A stretch of 64,000 bases of DNA, taken from positions 62,001 to 126,000 of the forward strand of contig NW_027476251.1 of assembly GCF_051020955.1 (NCBI RefSeq). The letters run 5' to 3'. Source of the DNA: Megalopta genalis (taxonomy: Eukaryota > Arthropoda > Insecta > Hymenoptera > Halictidae). The notes under the pieces are model-generated. The model was not told the DNA's origin. It was given only the letters and a program-made list of their open reading frames with translations, and ran no database searches. Positions 26,041 through 39,600 of the stretch are shown in pieces. Within the stretch, counting starts at the first letter, position 1; each line of letters begins with the position of its first letter. The translations under genes and the position numbers were made by a program.

Positions 26041-27966
26041 ATCCACGCGAAACACATGAATTGGTTCAAATGAATGCGATGTAGAAGGTTTAGCTACAAA
26101 TCCATGCGAAACAAATGATTGAGCTTCAAACACTTGGGGTATAAGTGATATAGCTTCAAATGCAGACTAATCAAACGAGTTAGCTTCAAAATCCACGCGA
26201 TACACATGATTTAGCTTCAAATACTCGCGATATAAGTGATGTAGATTCAACTGCAGGCGAAACGAACGAGTTAGCTTCAAATCCATGCGAAAAAAATGAT
26301 TTAGCTACAAATACTTGTGATATACATTATTTAGCTACAACTGCATGCGAAACAAACGAGTTAGCTTCAAATCCATGCGAGACACATGATTGAGCTTCAA
26401 ACATTTGAGATATAGGTGGTATAGCTACAACTGCGTGCGAAACAAACGAGTTACCTTCAAATCCACGCGAAACACATGAGTTAGCTTCAAATCAATGCGA
26501 TGTAGAAGGTTTAGCTTCAAATCCATGTGAAACAAATGATTGAACTTCAAACACTTGGGATAAAGGTGATATAGCTTCAAATGCATGCGAAACAAACGAG
26601 TTACCTTCAAATCCACGCGAAACACATGAATTGGTTCAAATGAATGCGATGTAGAAGGTTTAGCTCCAAATCCAAGCGAAACACATGATTAAGCTTCAAA
26701 TACTTGCGATATAAGTGATATAGATTCAAATACAGGCGAAACGAACGAGTTAACTTCAAATCCATGCGAAACACATGATTCATTTGCAAATCAAAGCGAT
26801 GTAGAAGGTTCAGCTTCAAATCCATGCAAAACACGTGATTTAGCTTCCAATTAATACGAAGTAGAAGGCTTAGCTTCAAATCCATGCGAAACAAATGATT
26901 GAGCTTGAAACATTTGAGATATAGGTGGTATAGCTCCAACTGCATGCGAAACAAACGAGTTACCTTCAAATCCACGCGAAACACATGAGTTAGCTTCAAA
27001 TCAATGCGATGTAGAAGGTTTAGCTTCAAATCCATGTGAAACAAATGATTGAGCTTCAAACACTTGGGTTAAAGGTGATATAGCTTCAACTGCATGCGAA
27101 ACAAACGAGTTACCTTCAAATCCACGCGAAACACATGAATTGGTTCAAATGAATGCGATGTAGAAGGTTTAGCTACAAATCCATGCGAAACAAATGATTG
27201 AGCTTCAAACACTTGGGGTATAAGTGATATAGCTTCAAATGCAGACTAATCAAACGAGTTAGCTTCAAAATCCACGCGATACACATGATTTAGCTTCAAA
27301 TACTCGCGATATAAGTGATGTAGATTCAACTGCAGGCGAAACGAACGAGTTAGCTTCAAATCCATGCGAAAAAAATGATTTAGCTACAAATACTTGTGAT
27401 ATACATTATTTAGCTACAACTGCATGCGAAACAAACGAGTTAGCTTCAAATCCATGCGAGACACATGATTGAGCTTCAAACATTTGAGATATAGGTGGTA
27501 TAGCTACAACTGCGTGCGAAACAAACGAGTTACCTTCAAATCCACGCGAAACACATGAGTTAGCTTCAAATCAATGCGATGTAGAAGGTTTAGCTTCAAA
27601 TCCATGTGAAACAAATGATTGAACTTCAAACACTTGGGATAAAGGTGATATAGCTTCAAATGCATGCGAAACAAACGAGTTACCTTCAAATCCACGCGAA
27701 ACACATGAATTGGTTCAAATGAATGCGATGTAGAAGGTTTAGCTCCAAATCCAAGCGAAACACATGATTAAGCTTCAAATACTTGCGATATAAGTGATAT
27801 AGATTCAAATACAGGCGAAACGAACGAGTTAGCTTCAAAACCATGCGAAACACATGATTCATTTGCAAATCAAAGCGATGTAGAAGGTTCAGCTTCAAAT
27901 CCATGCAAACACGTGATTTAGCTTCCAATTAATACGAAGTAGAAGGCTTAGCTTCAAATCCATGCG
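25799..27966 (+). repeat. 1079-bp tandem duplication, set 1
   Basis: About 25799-26877 is followed directly by a copy at 26878-27966 (offset 1079, 36 units less one). Two ATTGGTTCAAATG junctions and one 31-bp unit (TTCAAAATCCACGCG) in each copy explain the net length. Differences are few, for example GGGTTAAATGTG against GGGTTAAAGGTG. Near identity implies a recent event or ongoing homogenisation. Confidence 0.88.
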
Positions 27967-28260
27967 ACAAAATGGTTTAGCTTCAAATACTTGTGATATA
28001 AGTTATTAGATTTAACTGGATGCGCAACGAACGAGTTAGCTTCAAATCCATGCGAAACATATGATTTAGCTTCAAATACTTGTGATATACGTTATGAGAT
28101 TTAACTGTATGCGCAACGAACGAGTTAGCTTCAAATCCATGCGAAACACATGGTTTAGCTGCAAATCAATGCGATGCAGAATGTTTAGCTTCAGTTCTAT
28201 GCGAAACAAATGAGTTAGCTTGAAATCAATGCGATGTAGAGGTTTAAGCTTCAAATCCAT
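27900..28260 (+). repeat. Indel-rich decayed stretch
   Basis: Within about 360 bp at least five units have lost or changed single bases: CATGCAAACACG, GCGACAAAATGG, AAGTTATTAGATTT, GTTATGAGATTT and GATGTAGAGGTTTAAGC. Elsewhere indels are separated by several hundred bases or are shared between copies. This cluster sits at the right edge of the 1079-bp tandem duplication and just left of Block J copy 2. It is either a decayed boundary or a stretch of lower base quality in the assembly. Confidence 0.75.
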
Positions 28261-28422
28261 GTGAAACAAATGATTGAGCTTCAAACACTTGGGATAAAGG
28301 TGATATAGCTTCAACTGCAGACTAATCAAACGAGTTAGCTTCAAAATCCACGCGATACACATGATTTAGCTTCAAATACTCGCGATATAAGTGATGTAGA
28401 TTCAACTGCAGGCGAAACGAAC

Positions 28423-30137
28423 GAGTTAGCTTCAAATCCATGCGAAACACATGATTTAGATTCAAATCAATGCGATGTAGAAGGTTTAGCTTCGGATCCA
28501 TGCGATACACAAGATTTAGCTTCAAATCAATTCGATGTAGAAGGTTCAGCTTCAAATCCATGCGACACATATGATTTAGCTTCATATACTTGCGATATAA
28601 ATGATATAGCTCCATATGCAGGCGAATCGAACGAGTTAGCTTCAAAATCCATGCGATACACATGATTTAGCTTCAAATACTTGCGATATAAGTGATGTAG
28701 ATTCAACTGCAGGCGAAACGAACGAGTTAGCTTCAAATCCATGCGAAACACATGATTTAGCTTCAAATCAATGCGATGTAGAAGGTTTAGCTTCAAATCC
28801 ATGCGAAACAAATGATTGAGCTTCAAACACTTGGGATATAGGCGGTATAGCTCCAACTGCATGCGAAACAAACGAGTTACCTTCAAATCCACGCGAAACA
28901 CATGAGTTAGCTTCAAATCAATGCGATGTAGAAGGTTTAGCTTCAAATCCATGTGAAACAAATGATTGAACTTCAAACACTTGGGATAAAGTTGATATAG
29001 CTTCAACTGCATGCGAAACAAACGAGTTACCTTCAAATCCACGCGAAACACATGAATTGGATCAAATGAATGAGATGTAGAAGGTTTAGCTTCAAATCCA
29101 AGCGAAACACATGATTTAGCTTCAAATACTTGCGATATAAGTGATATAGATTCAAATACAGGCGAAACGAACGAGTTAGCTTCAAATCCATGCGAAACAC
29201 ATGATTCATTTGCAAATCATAGCGATGTAGAAGGTTCAGCTTCAAATCCATGCAAAACACGTGATTTAGCTTCCAATTAATACGAAGTAAAAGGCTTAGC
29301 TTCAAATCCATGCGAAACAAATGGTTTAGCTTCAAATACTTGTGATATACGTTATTTAGATTTAACTGCATGCGCAACGAACGAGTTAGCATCAAATCCA
29401 TGCGAAACACAAGATTTAGCTTCAAATCAATTCGATGTAGAAGGTTCAGCTTCAAATCCATGCAACACATATGATTTAGCTTCAAATACTTGCGATATAA
29501 GTGATATAGCTTCAACAGCAGGCGAATCGAACGAGTTAGCTTCAAAATCCACGCGATACACATGATTTAGCTACAAATACTTGCGATATATGTGATGTAG
29601 ATTCAACTGCAGGCGAAACGAACGAGTTAGCTTCAAAATCCACGCGATACACATGATTTAGCTTCAAATACTTGCGATATATGTGATGTAGATTCAACTG
29701 CAGGCGAAACGAACGAGTTAGCTTCAAATCCATGCGAAACACATGATTTAGCTTCAAATCAATGCGATGTAGAAGGTTTAGCTTCAAATCCATGCGATAC
29801 ACAAGATTTAGCTTCAAATCAATTCGATGTAGAAAGTTCAGCTTCAAATCCATGCGACACATATGATTTAGCTTAAAATACTTGCGATATAAGTGATATA
29901 GCTTCAAAAGCAGGAGGAACAAACGAGGTAGCTTCAGTTCTATGCGAAACAAATGATTTAGCTTCAAATCAATGCGAAGTAGAAGGCTTAGCTTCAAATC
30001 CATGCGAAACAAATGATTTAGCTACAAATACTTGTGATATACATTATTCAGCTACAACTGCATGCGAAACAAACGAGTTAGCTTCAAATACATGCGATAC
30101 ACATGATTTAGCTTCAAATACTTGCGATATAAGTGAT
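28423..30137. repeat. Block J, copy 2
   Basis: This is the copy of 20475-22280, at offset 7948 and then 7857 after loss of one 91-bp unit. It retains the ATTGGATCAAATGAATGAG junction. Right of about 30137 the copies part, where this one has GATATAAGTGATGTAG and a 1-bp deletion (CAGGCCAACGAACG). Confidence 0.85.
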
Positions 30138-30379
30138 GTAGATTCAACTGCAGGCCAACGAACGAGTTAGCTTCAAATCCATGCGAAACACATGATTTAG
30201 CTTCAAATCAATGCGATGTAGAAGGTTTAGCTTCAAATCCATGCGATACACAAGATTTAGCTTCAAATCAATTCGATGAAGAAGGTTCAGCTTCAAATCC
30301 ATGCGATACATATGATTTAGTTTCAAATAGTTGCGATATAAGTAATATAGATTCAAATACAGGCGAAACGAACGAGTTA

Positions 30380-30409
30380 GCTTCAAATCCATGCGAAACA
30401 AACGAGTTA
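30380..30409 (+). repeat. Chimeric unit: P or N front half, A rear half
   Basis: This unit reads ATCCATGCGAAACAAACGAG, joining a P/N-type CCATGC to the A-type CAAACGAGTTA ending. It directly follows a normal A unit and is followed by a P unit. It is the product expected if exchange occurs within a 30-bp unit at the shared GCGAAACA core, and so gives a local record of how units recombine. Confidence 0.75.
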
Positions 30410-31298
30410 CCTTTAAATCCACGCGAAACACATGAATTGGTTCAAATGAATGCGATGTCGAAGGTTTAGCTTCAAATCCAAGCGAAACACATGATTTAGC
30501 TTCAAATACTTGCGATATAAGTGATATAGGTTCAAATACAGGCGAAACGAACGAGTTAGCTTCAAATCCATGCGAAACACATGATTCATTTGCAAATCAA
30601 TGCGATGTAGAAGGTTCAGCATCAAATCCATGCAAAACACGTGATTTAGCTTCCAATTAATACGAAGTAGAAGGCTTAGCTTCAAATCCATGCGAAACAA
30701 ATGGTTTAGCTTCAAATACTTGTGATATACGTTATTTAGATATATCTGTATGCACAACGAACGAGTTAGCTTCAAATCCATGCGAAACACATGATTTAGC
30801 TGCAAATCAATGCGATGTATAAGGTTTAGCTCCAAATCCATGCGAAACAAATGATTTAGCTTCAAACACTTGGGGTATAAGTGATATAGCTTCAAATGCA
30901 GACTAATCAAACGAGTTAGCTTCAAAATCCACGCGATACACATGATTTAGCGTCAAATACTTGCGATATAAGTGATGTAGATTCAACTGCAGGCGAAACG
31001 AACGAGTTAGCTTCAAATCCATACGAAACACATGATTTAGCTTCAAATCAATGCGATGTAGAAGGCTTAGATTCAAATCCATGCAAAACACGTGATTTAG
31101 GATCCAATCAATGCGAAGTAGAAGCCTTAGCTTCGAATCCATGCGAAACAAATGCTTTAGCTTCAAATACTTGCGATATAAATGATATAGCTTCAAATAC
31201 AGGAGAAACAAACGCGTTAGCTTCAAATCCATGCAAAACACACGATTTAGCTTCAATTCAATGCCAAGTAGAAGGCTTAGCTTCAAATCGATGCGAAT

Positions 31299-32334
31299 CT
31301 AATGTTTCGGATTCAAATACTTGTGAAATGCATGATTTAGTTTCAACTGCATGCGAAACAAACGAGTTAGCTTCAAATCTATTCGAAACACAATATTTAG
31401 CGACAAATCAATGCGAAGTAGAAGGCAGAGCTTCAAATCCATGCGATACAAATGGTTTAGCTTCAAATACTTGTGATATACATGATTTAGCTTCAACTGC
31501 ATTCGAAGCAAACGAGTTAGCTCCGAATCCAAGCGAAACACATAATTTAGCTTCAAATCAATGCGAAGTAGCAGGTTTTACTTCAAATCCTTCCAAACAC
31601 ATGATTTAGCTTCAAATCCATGGGATGTAGAAGTTTTAGCTTCAAATCCATGCGAAACACATTTGTTAGGTGCAAATCAGTGCGAAGTAGAAGGCTCAGG
31701 TTCAAAGCCATGCGAATCAAATGGTTCATCTTCAAATACTTGTGAAAGACATGATTTAGCTTCAACTGCATGCGAAACAAACGAGTTACCTTCAAATCCA
31801 CGCGAAACACATGATTTAGCTTCAAATCAATGTGATGTAGAAGGCTAAGCTTCAAATCCATGCAAAACACATGATTTAGGATCCAATCAATGCGAAGTAG
31901 AAGGCTTAGCTTCAAATCCATGCTAATCAATTGTTTATCTGCAAATACTTGTGATATACATGATTTAGTTTCAACTGCATGCGAAACAAACGAGTTAGCT
32001 TCAAATCCATTCGAAACACAATATTCAGCGTCAAATCAATGCGAAGTAGAAGGCAGAGCTTCAAATCCATGCGATACAAATGGTTTAGCTTCAAATACTT
32101 GTGATATACATGATTTAGCTTCAGCTGCATTCGAAACAGACGAGTTAGGTTCGAATCCACGCGAAATACATTATTAAGCTTCAAGACAATGCGAATTATA
32201 AGGCTTAGCTTCAAATCTATGCGAAACGAATGGTTTAACTTCAAATACTTGCGATATAAGTGGTATAGCTTCAAATGCAGGAGAGACAAATGAGTTAGCT
32301 TCAAATCCATGCGAAACACATGTTTTAGCATCAA
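31299..32334. repeat. Diverged relative of the 4.1-5.3 kb segment
   Basis: The order and tags (ACACAATATT P unit, GAAGGCAGAGC Q unit, CCATGGGATGTAGAAG, TCAAATGGTTCATCTTC, GGATCC units) recall 4061-5345. Single-base differences and indels are more frequent here, for example AATCCTTCCAAACACATG where the relatives have CCATGGCAAACACATG. It appears to be an older copy than those in the first 17 kb. Confidence 0.7.
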
Positions 32335-33746
32335 ATACTTGTGATATACGTTATTTAGATTTAACTGCAGGCGAATCGAGCGAGTTAGCTTAAAAATCCA
32401 TGGGATGTAGATGGTTTAGCTTCAAATCCATGCGAAACAAATTATTTAGCTGCAAATCAGTGCGAAGTAGAAGGCTCAGGTTCAAATCCATGCTATTCAA
32501 ATGGTTCATCTTCAAATACTTGTGAATGACATGATTTAGCTTCAACTGCATGCGAAACAAACGCGTTACTTTCAAATACATTCGAAACACATGATTTAGC
32601 TGCAAATCAATGCGAAGTAGAAGGCTTATATTCAAATCCATGCGATACAAATTGTTTAGCTTCAAATAATTGTGATATACATGATTTAGCTTCAGCTGCA
32701 TTCGAAACAGACGAATTAGCTTCTAATCCACGCGAACTACATTATTTAGCTTGAAAACAGTGCGAATTAGAAGCCTTAGCTTCAAATCCATGCGAAACGA
32801 ATGATTTAGCTTCAAATACTTGCGATATAAATGATACAGATTCAAATGCAGGCGAAACAAACGAGTTATCATCAAATCCATGCGAAACGAAAGATTTAGC
32901 TGTAAATACTTGGGAATATAAGTGATATAGCTTCAACTACAGGCGACACAAACGAGTTAGATTCAAATCCATGCGAAACACATGATTTAGCTTCAAATCA
33001 ATGCGAAGTAGAAGGCTTATCTTCAAATCCATGCGATACAAATCGTTTAGCTTCAAACACTTGGGGTATAAGTGATATAGCTTCAAATGCAGACTAATCA
33101 AACGAGTTAGCTTCAAAATCCACGCGATACACATGATTTAGCTTCAAATACTTGCGATATAAGTGATGTAGATTCAACTGCAGGCGAAACGAACGAGTTA
33201 GCATCAAATCCATGCGAAACACATGATTTAGCTTCAAATGAATGCGATGTAGAAGGTTTAGCTTTAAATCCATGCGATACACAAGATTTAGCTTCAAATC
33301 AATGCGATGTAGTAGGTTCAGCTTCAAATCCATGCGACACATATGATTTAGCTTCAAACACTTGGGATAAAGGTGATATAGCTTCGACTGCATGCAAGAC
33401 AAACGAGTTACCTTCAAATCCACGCGAAACACATGATTAGTTTCAAATGAATGCGATGTAGATGGTTTAGCTTCAAATCGATGCGAAACAAATGATTTAG
33501 CTTCAGATACTTGCGATATAAATAATATAGATTCAACTGCATGCGAAAAAAACGATTCAGCTTCAAATCCAAGGGAAACACATGATTTAACTTCAAATCA
33601 ATGGGAAGTAGAAGGCTTAGCTTCAAACCCATGCGAAACGAATGATTTAGCAACAAATACTTGCGAATATAAGTGATATAGCTTCAAATGCTGGCGAAAC
33701 AAACGAGTTAGCTTCAGATCCATGCGAAATACATGATTTAGATTCA

Positions 33747-34397
33747 AATCAATTCGAAGTAGAAGGCTTTGCTTCAAATCCAAGCGAGACACATGATTTA
33801 GCTTCAAATCAGTGCGAAGTAGAAGGCTCAGCTTCAAATCGATGCGAATCTAATGGTTCGGCTTCAAATTCTTGTGAAATACATGATTTAGCTTCAACTG
33901 CATGTGAATCAAACGTGTTAGCTTCAAATCCAAGCGAAACAGATGATTTAGCTTCAAATCAATGGAAAGTAGAAGGCGTAGCTTCAAATCCATGCGGAAC
34001 AAATGGTTATGCTTCAAAAACTTGTGATGTAAGTGATATAGATTCAACTGCAGGCGAAACAAACGAGATAGATTCAAATCCATGCAAAACACATGACTAA
34101 GCTTCAAAACAGTACGAAGTAGAAGGCGTAGCTTCAAATCCATGCGAAACACACGATTAAGCTTCAAATCAATGCGATGTAGTAGGTTTAGCTTCAAATC
34201 CATGCCACACATATGATTTAACTTCAAATACTTGCAGTATAAGTGATATAGCTTCAAAAGTAGGAGGAACAAACGAGGTAGCTTCAATTCCATGCGAAAC
34301 AAATGATTTAGCTTCAAATGAATGCGAAGTAGATGCCTTAGCTTCAAATCCATGCGAAACAAATGGTTTAGCTACAAATACTTGTGATATACATTAT
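33747..34397. repeat. Block H, copy 2
   Basis: This is the copy of 12000-12650 at offset 21747, with the ATCAATGGAAAGT and AACAGTACGAAGTAGAA tags. Only one copy of the 360-bp unit is present here. The local duplication at 12.3-13.0 kb therefore probably happened after the two regions separated, or one copy was lost here. Confidence 0.82.
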
Positions 34398-36487
34398 TTA
34401 GCTACAACTGCATGCAAACAAACGAGTTTGCATCAAATCCATGCGAAACACACGATTTAGCTTCAAATCAATGCGATGTAGAAGGTTTAGCTTCAAATCC
34501 AAGCGAAACACATGATTTAGCTTCAAATACTTGCCATATAAGTTAAACAGATTCAAATACAGGCGAAACGAACGAGTTAGCTTCAAATCCATGCGAAACA
34601 CATGATTCAGCTGCTAATAAATGCGATGTAGAAGTTATAGCTTCAAATCCATGCCAAACACATGATTTAGCTTCAAATCCACGGGATTGTAGAAGGTTTA
34701 GCTTCAAATCCATACGAAACACATGATTTAGCTTCAAATACTTGCGATATAAGTTAGATAGATTCAAATACAGGCGAAACGAACGAGTTAGCTTCAAATC
34801 CATGCGAAAGACATGATTCAGCTGCAAATAAATGCGATGTAGAAGGTTTAGCTTCAAATCCATGCGAAACACACGATTTAGCTTCAAATCCACGGGATGT
34901 AGAAGGTTTAGCTCAAATCCATGCGAAACACATGATTTAGCTGCAAATCAGTGCGAAGTAGTAGGCTCATGTTCAAATCAATGCGATTCAAATGGTTCAT
35001 CTTCAAATACTTGTGAAAGACATGATTTAGCTTCAACTGCATGCGAAACAAACGATTTAGCTTCAAATCCATGCGAAACACATGATTTAGATTCAAATCA
35101 ATGCGTTGTAGTAGCTTTAGCTTCAAATCCATGCAAAACACGTGATTTAGTTTCTAATTAATGCGAAGTAGAAGGCTTAGCTTCAAATCCATGCGATACA
35201 AATGGTTTAGCTTCAAATACTTGTGATACACGTTATTTAGATTTAACTGCATGCACAACGAACGAGTTAGCTTCAAATCCATGCGAAACACATGATTTAG
35301 CTGCAACTCAATGCGATGTACAAGGTTTAGTTTCAAATCCATGCGATGTAGAAGGTTTAGCTTCAAATCCATGCGAAACAAATGATTTAGCTTCATATCA
35401 ATGCGAAGTAGATGGCTTAGCTTCAAATCCATGCGAAACAAATGGTTTAGCTACAAATACTTGTGATATACATTATTTAGCTACAACTGCATGCAAACAA
35501 ACGAGTTTGCATCAAATCCATGCGAAACACACGATTTAGCTTCAAATCAATGCGATGTAGAAGGTTTAGCTTCAAATCCAAGCGAAACACATGATTTAGC
35601 TTCAAATACTTGCCATATAATTTAAACAGATTCAAATACAGGCGAAACGAACGAGTTAGCTTCAAATCCATGCGAAACACATGATTCAGCTGCTAATAAA
35701 TGCGATGTAGAAGTTATAGCTTCAAATCCATGCCAAACACATGATTTAGCTTCAAATCCACGGGATTGTAGAAGGTTTAGCTTCAAATCCATGCGAAACA
35801 CATGATTTAGCTTCAAATACTTGCGATATAAGTTAGATAGATTCAAATACAGGCGAAACGAACGAGTTAGCTTCAAATCCATGCGAAAGACATGATTCAG
35901 CTGCAAATAAATGCGATGTAGAAGGTTTAGCTTCAAATCCATGCGAAACACACGATTTAGCTTCAAATCCACGGGATGTAGAATGTTTAGCTCAAATCCA
36001 TGCGAAACACATGATTTAGCTGCAAATCAGTGCGAAGTAGTAGGCTCATGTTCAAATCAATGCGATTCAAGTGGTTCATCTTCAAATACTTGTGAAAGAC
36101 ATGATTTAGCTTCAACTGCATGCGAAACAAACGATTTAGCTTCAAATCCATGCGAAACACATGATTTAGATTCAAATCAATGCGATGTAGTAGCTTTAGC
36201 TTCAAATCCATGCAAAACACGTGATTTAGCTTCTAATTAATGCGAAGTAGAAGGCTTAGCTTCAAATCCATGCGATACAAATGGTTTAGCTTCAAATACT
36301 TGTGATATACGTTATTTAGATTTAACTGCATGCACAACGAACGAGTTAGCTTCAAATCCATGCGAAACACATGATTTAGCTGCAACTCAATGCGATGTAC
36401 AAGGTTTAGATTCAAATCCATGCGATGTAGAAGGTTTAGCTTCAAATCCATGCGAAACAAATGATTTAGCTTCAAATCAATGCGAAG
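34330..36487 (+). repeat. 1079-bp tandem duplication, set 2
   Basis: About 34330-35408 is repeated at 35409-36487 (offset 1079). Each copy has CATGCAAACAAACGAG (1 bp lost), CGGGATTGTAGAAGG (1 bp gained) and GTTTAGCTCAAATCC (1 bp lost), giving 36 units less one. The content differs from the other 1079-bp duplication at 26-28 kb, so the equal length is either coincidence or a preferred size. Differences include AATGCGTTGTAGTAGC against AATGCGATGTAGTAGC. Confidence 0.88.
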
Positions 36488-38719
36488 TAGAAGGCTTAGC
36501 GTCAAATCCATGCGAAACAAATGATTTAGCTACAAATACTTGTGATATACATTATTTAGCTACAACTGCATGCGAAACAAACGAGTTAGCTTCAAATCCA
36601 TGCGAAACACATGATTTAGCTTCAAATCAATGCGATGTAGAAGGTTTAGCTTCATATCCATGCGATACACAAGATTTTGCTTCAAATCAATGCGATGTAG
36701 TAGGTTCAGCTTCTAATCCATGCGACACATATGATTTAGCTTCAAATACTTGCGATATACGTGATATAGCATCAAAAGCAGGAGGAACAAGCGAGGCAGC
36801 TTCAATTCCATGCGAAACACATTATTTAGCTGCAAATCAGTGCGAAGTAGTAGGCTCATTTTCGAATCAATGCGATTCAAATGGTTCATCTTCAAATACT
36901 TGTGTAAGACATGATTTAGCTTCAACTGCATGCGAAACAAACGAGTTAGCTTCAAATCCATGCGGAACACATGATTTAGCTTCAAATCAATGCGATGTAG
37001 AAGGTTCATCTTCAAATCCATGCAAAACACGTGATTTAGCTTCCTATTAATGCGAAGTAGAAGGCTTAGCTTAAAATCTATGCGAAACAAATGGTTTAGC
37101 TTCAAATACTTGTGATATACGTTATTTAGATTTAACTGCATGCGCAACGAACGAGTTAGCTTCAAATCCATGCGAAACACATGATTTAGCTGCAACTCAA
37201 TGCGATGTACAAGGTTTAGTTTCAAATCCATGCGATGTAGAAGGTTTAGCTTCAAATCCATGCGAAACAAATGATTTAGCTTCAAATCAATGCGATGTAG
37301 AAGGCTTAGCTTCAAATCCATGCGAAACAAATGGTTTAGCTACAAATACTTGTGATATACATTATTTAGCTACAACTGCATGAGAAACAAACGAGTTAGC
37401 TTTAAATCCATGCGAAACACATGATTTAGCTTCAAATCAATGCGATGTAGAAGGTTTAGCTTCAAATCCATGCGATACACAAGATTTAGCTTCAAATCAA
37501 TGCGATGTAGAAGGTTCAGCTTCAAATCCATGCGACACATATGATTTAGCTTCAAATACTTGCGATATAAGTGATATAGCTTCAAAAGCAGGAGGAACAA
37601 ACGAGGTAGCTTCAATTCTATGCGAAACAAATGATTTAGCATCAAATCAATGGGAAGTAGAAGGCTTAGCTTCAAATCCATGCGAAACAAATGGTGTAGC
37701 TACAAATACTTGTGATATACATTATTTAGCTACAACTGCATGCGAAACAAACGAGTTAGCTTCAAATCCACGCGAAACACATGATTTAGCTTCAAATCAA
37801 TGCGATGTAGAAGGTTTAGCTTCAAATCCATGCGAAACAAATGATTTAGCTTCTAATCAATGCGAAGTAGAAGGCTTAGCTTCAAATCCATGCGAAACAA
37901 ATGGTTTAGCTACAAATACTTGTGATATACATTATTTAGCGACAAATGCATGCGAAACAAACGAGTTACCTTCAAATCCATGCGAAACACACGATTTAGC
38001 TTCAAATCAATGCGAATGTAGAAGGTTTAGCTTCAAATCCATGCGAAACAAATGATTGTGTTTCAAACACTTGGGATATAGGTGATATAGCTTCAACTGC
38101 ATGCGAAACAAACGAGTCACCTTCAAATCCACGCGAAACACATGATTTAGCTTCAAATCAATTTCATGTAGAAGGTTTAGCTTCAAGTCCATGCGAAACA
38201 CATGATTTAGCTGGAAATCAATGCGATGTGGAAGGTTTTGCTCCAAATCCATGCGAAACAAATGATTTAGCATCAGGTACTTGTTATATAAGTGATATAG
38301 CTCTTAATGTAGGGGAAACAAACGAGTTAGCTTCAAAGCCATGCAAAACACATTATTAAGCTGCAAATCAGTGCGATGTAGAAGGTTTAGCTTCAAATCC
38401 ATGCGAAAAAAATGATTTAGCTTCAGATACTTGCGATATAAATGGTATAGCTTCAAATGCAAGAGGAACGAACGAGATAGCTTCAAATCCATGAGAAACA
38501 CATGATTTATCTTCAAATCAATGAGAAGTAGAAGGCTTTGCTTCAAATACATGAGAAACAATTGATTTAGATTCAGATACTTGCGATATAAGTGATATAG
38601 CTTCAAATGCAGGGGAAACAAACAAGTTAGCTTCAAATCCATGCGAAACACATGATTTAGCTTCAAATCAATACGATGTAGAAGGTTTAGCTACAAATCC
38701 ATGCGAAACAAACGATTTA

Positions 38720-39200
38720 GCTTCAAATCCATGCGAAACACATGATTTAGATGCAAAAGAATTCGAATTAGAAGGATTAGCTTCAAATCCATGCGAAACG
38801 AATGATTTAGATTCAAATACTTGCAGTATAAATGGTAGAGCTTCAAATGCAGGCTAAACAAGCGAGTTATCTTCGAGTCCAAGCGAATAACATGATTTAG
38901 CTTCAAATCCATGCGATTCTCAAGATTTAGCTTCAAATCAATGCGATGTAGAAGGTTCAGCTTCAAATCCATGCGACACACATGATTTAGCTTCAAATAC
39001 TTGCGATATAAGTGATATAGCTTCAAAAGCAGGAGGGACAAACGAGGTAGCTTCAGTTCTATGCGAAACAAATGATTTAGCTTCAAATCAATGCGAAAGT
39101 CAAGGCTTAGCTTCAAATCCATGCGAAACAAATGATTTAGGTACAAATACTTGTGATATACATTATTTAGCTACAACTGCATGCGAAACAAACGAGTTAG
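38720..39200. repeat. Segment repeated at +3574 (42294-42774)
   Basis: About 480 bp matches 42294-42774 at offset 3574. Tags are GAATTCGAATTAGAAGG, ACTTGCAGTATAAATGG, the AATGCAGGCTAAACAAGC A unit and GCGAAAGTCAAGGC. The surrounding sequence is more diverged than in the first 20 kb, with several stop-creating and length-changing differences. Confidence 0.82.
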
Positions 39201-39529
39201 CTTCAAATCCACGCGAAACACATGAATTGGTTCAAATGAATGCGATGGAGAAGGTTTAGCTTCAAATCCAAGCGAAACACATGATTTAGCTTCAAATACT
39301 TGCGATATAAGTGATATAGATTCAAATACAGGCGAAACGTACGAGTTAGCTTCAAATCCATGCGAAACACATGATTCATTTGCAAATCAATGCGATGTAG
39401 AAGGTTCAGCTTCAAGTCCATGCAAAACACGTGGTTTAGCTTCCAATTAATACGAAGTAGAAGGCTTAGCTTCAAAACCATGCGAAACTAATGGTTTAGC
39501 ATCAAATACTTGTGGTATACGTTATTTAG

Positions 39530-39600
39530 ATTTAACAGTATGTGCAACGAACGAGCTATTGATTTAGCACATTAAACACATATGATTTAGCTTCAAATAA
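39530..39600 (+). repeat. Strongly diverged junction
   Basis: An A unit here is cut short (ACGAGCTA) and is followed by TTGATTTAGCACATTAAAC, whose first half does not align to any unit class. The end returns to the repeat as ACACATATGATTTAGC. This is one of the few places where the 30-bp pattern is partly lost. It forms the left edge of the first cassette copy (39558-39769). Confidence 0.75.

Noticed and set aside
39541..39600. Unique non-repeat sequence or the end of the array
   Set aside because: The odd stretch is about 20-25 bp, its right part is a standard P unit with the ACACATATG insertion, and the array continues normally on both sides.
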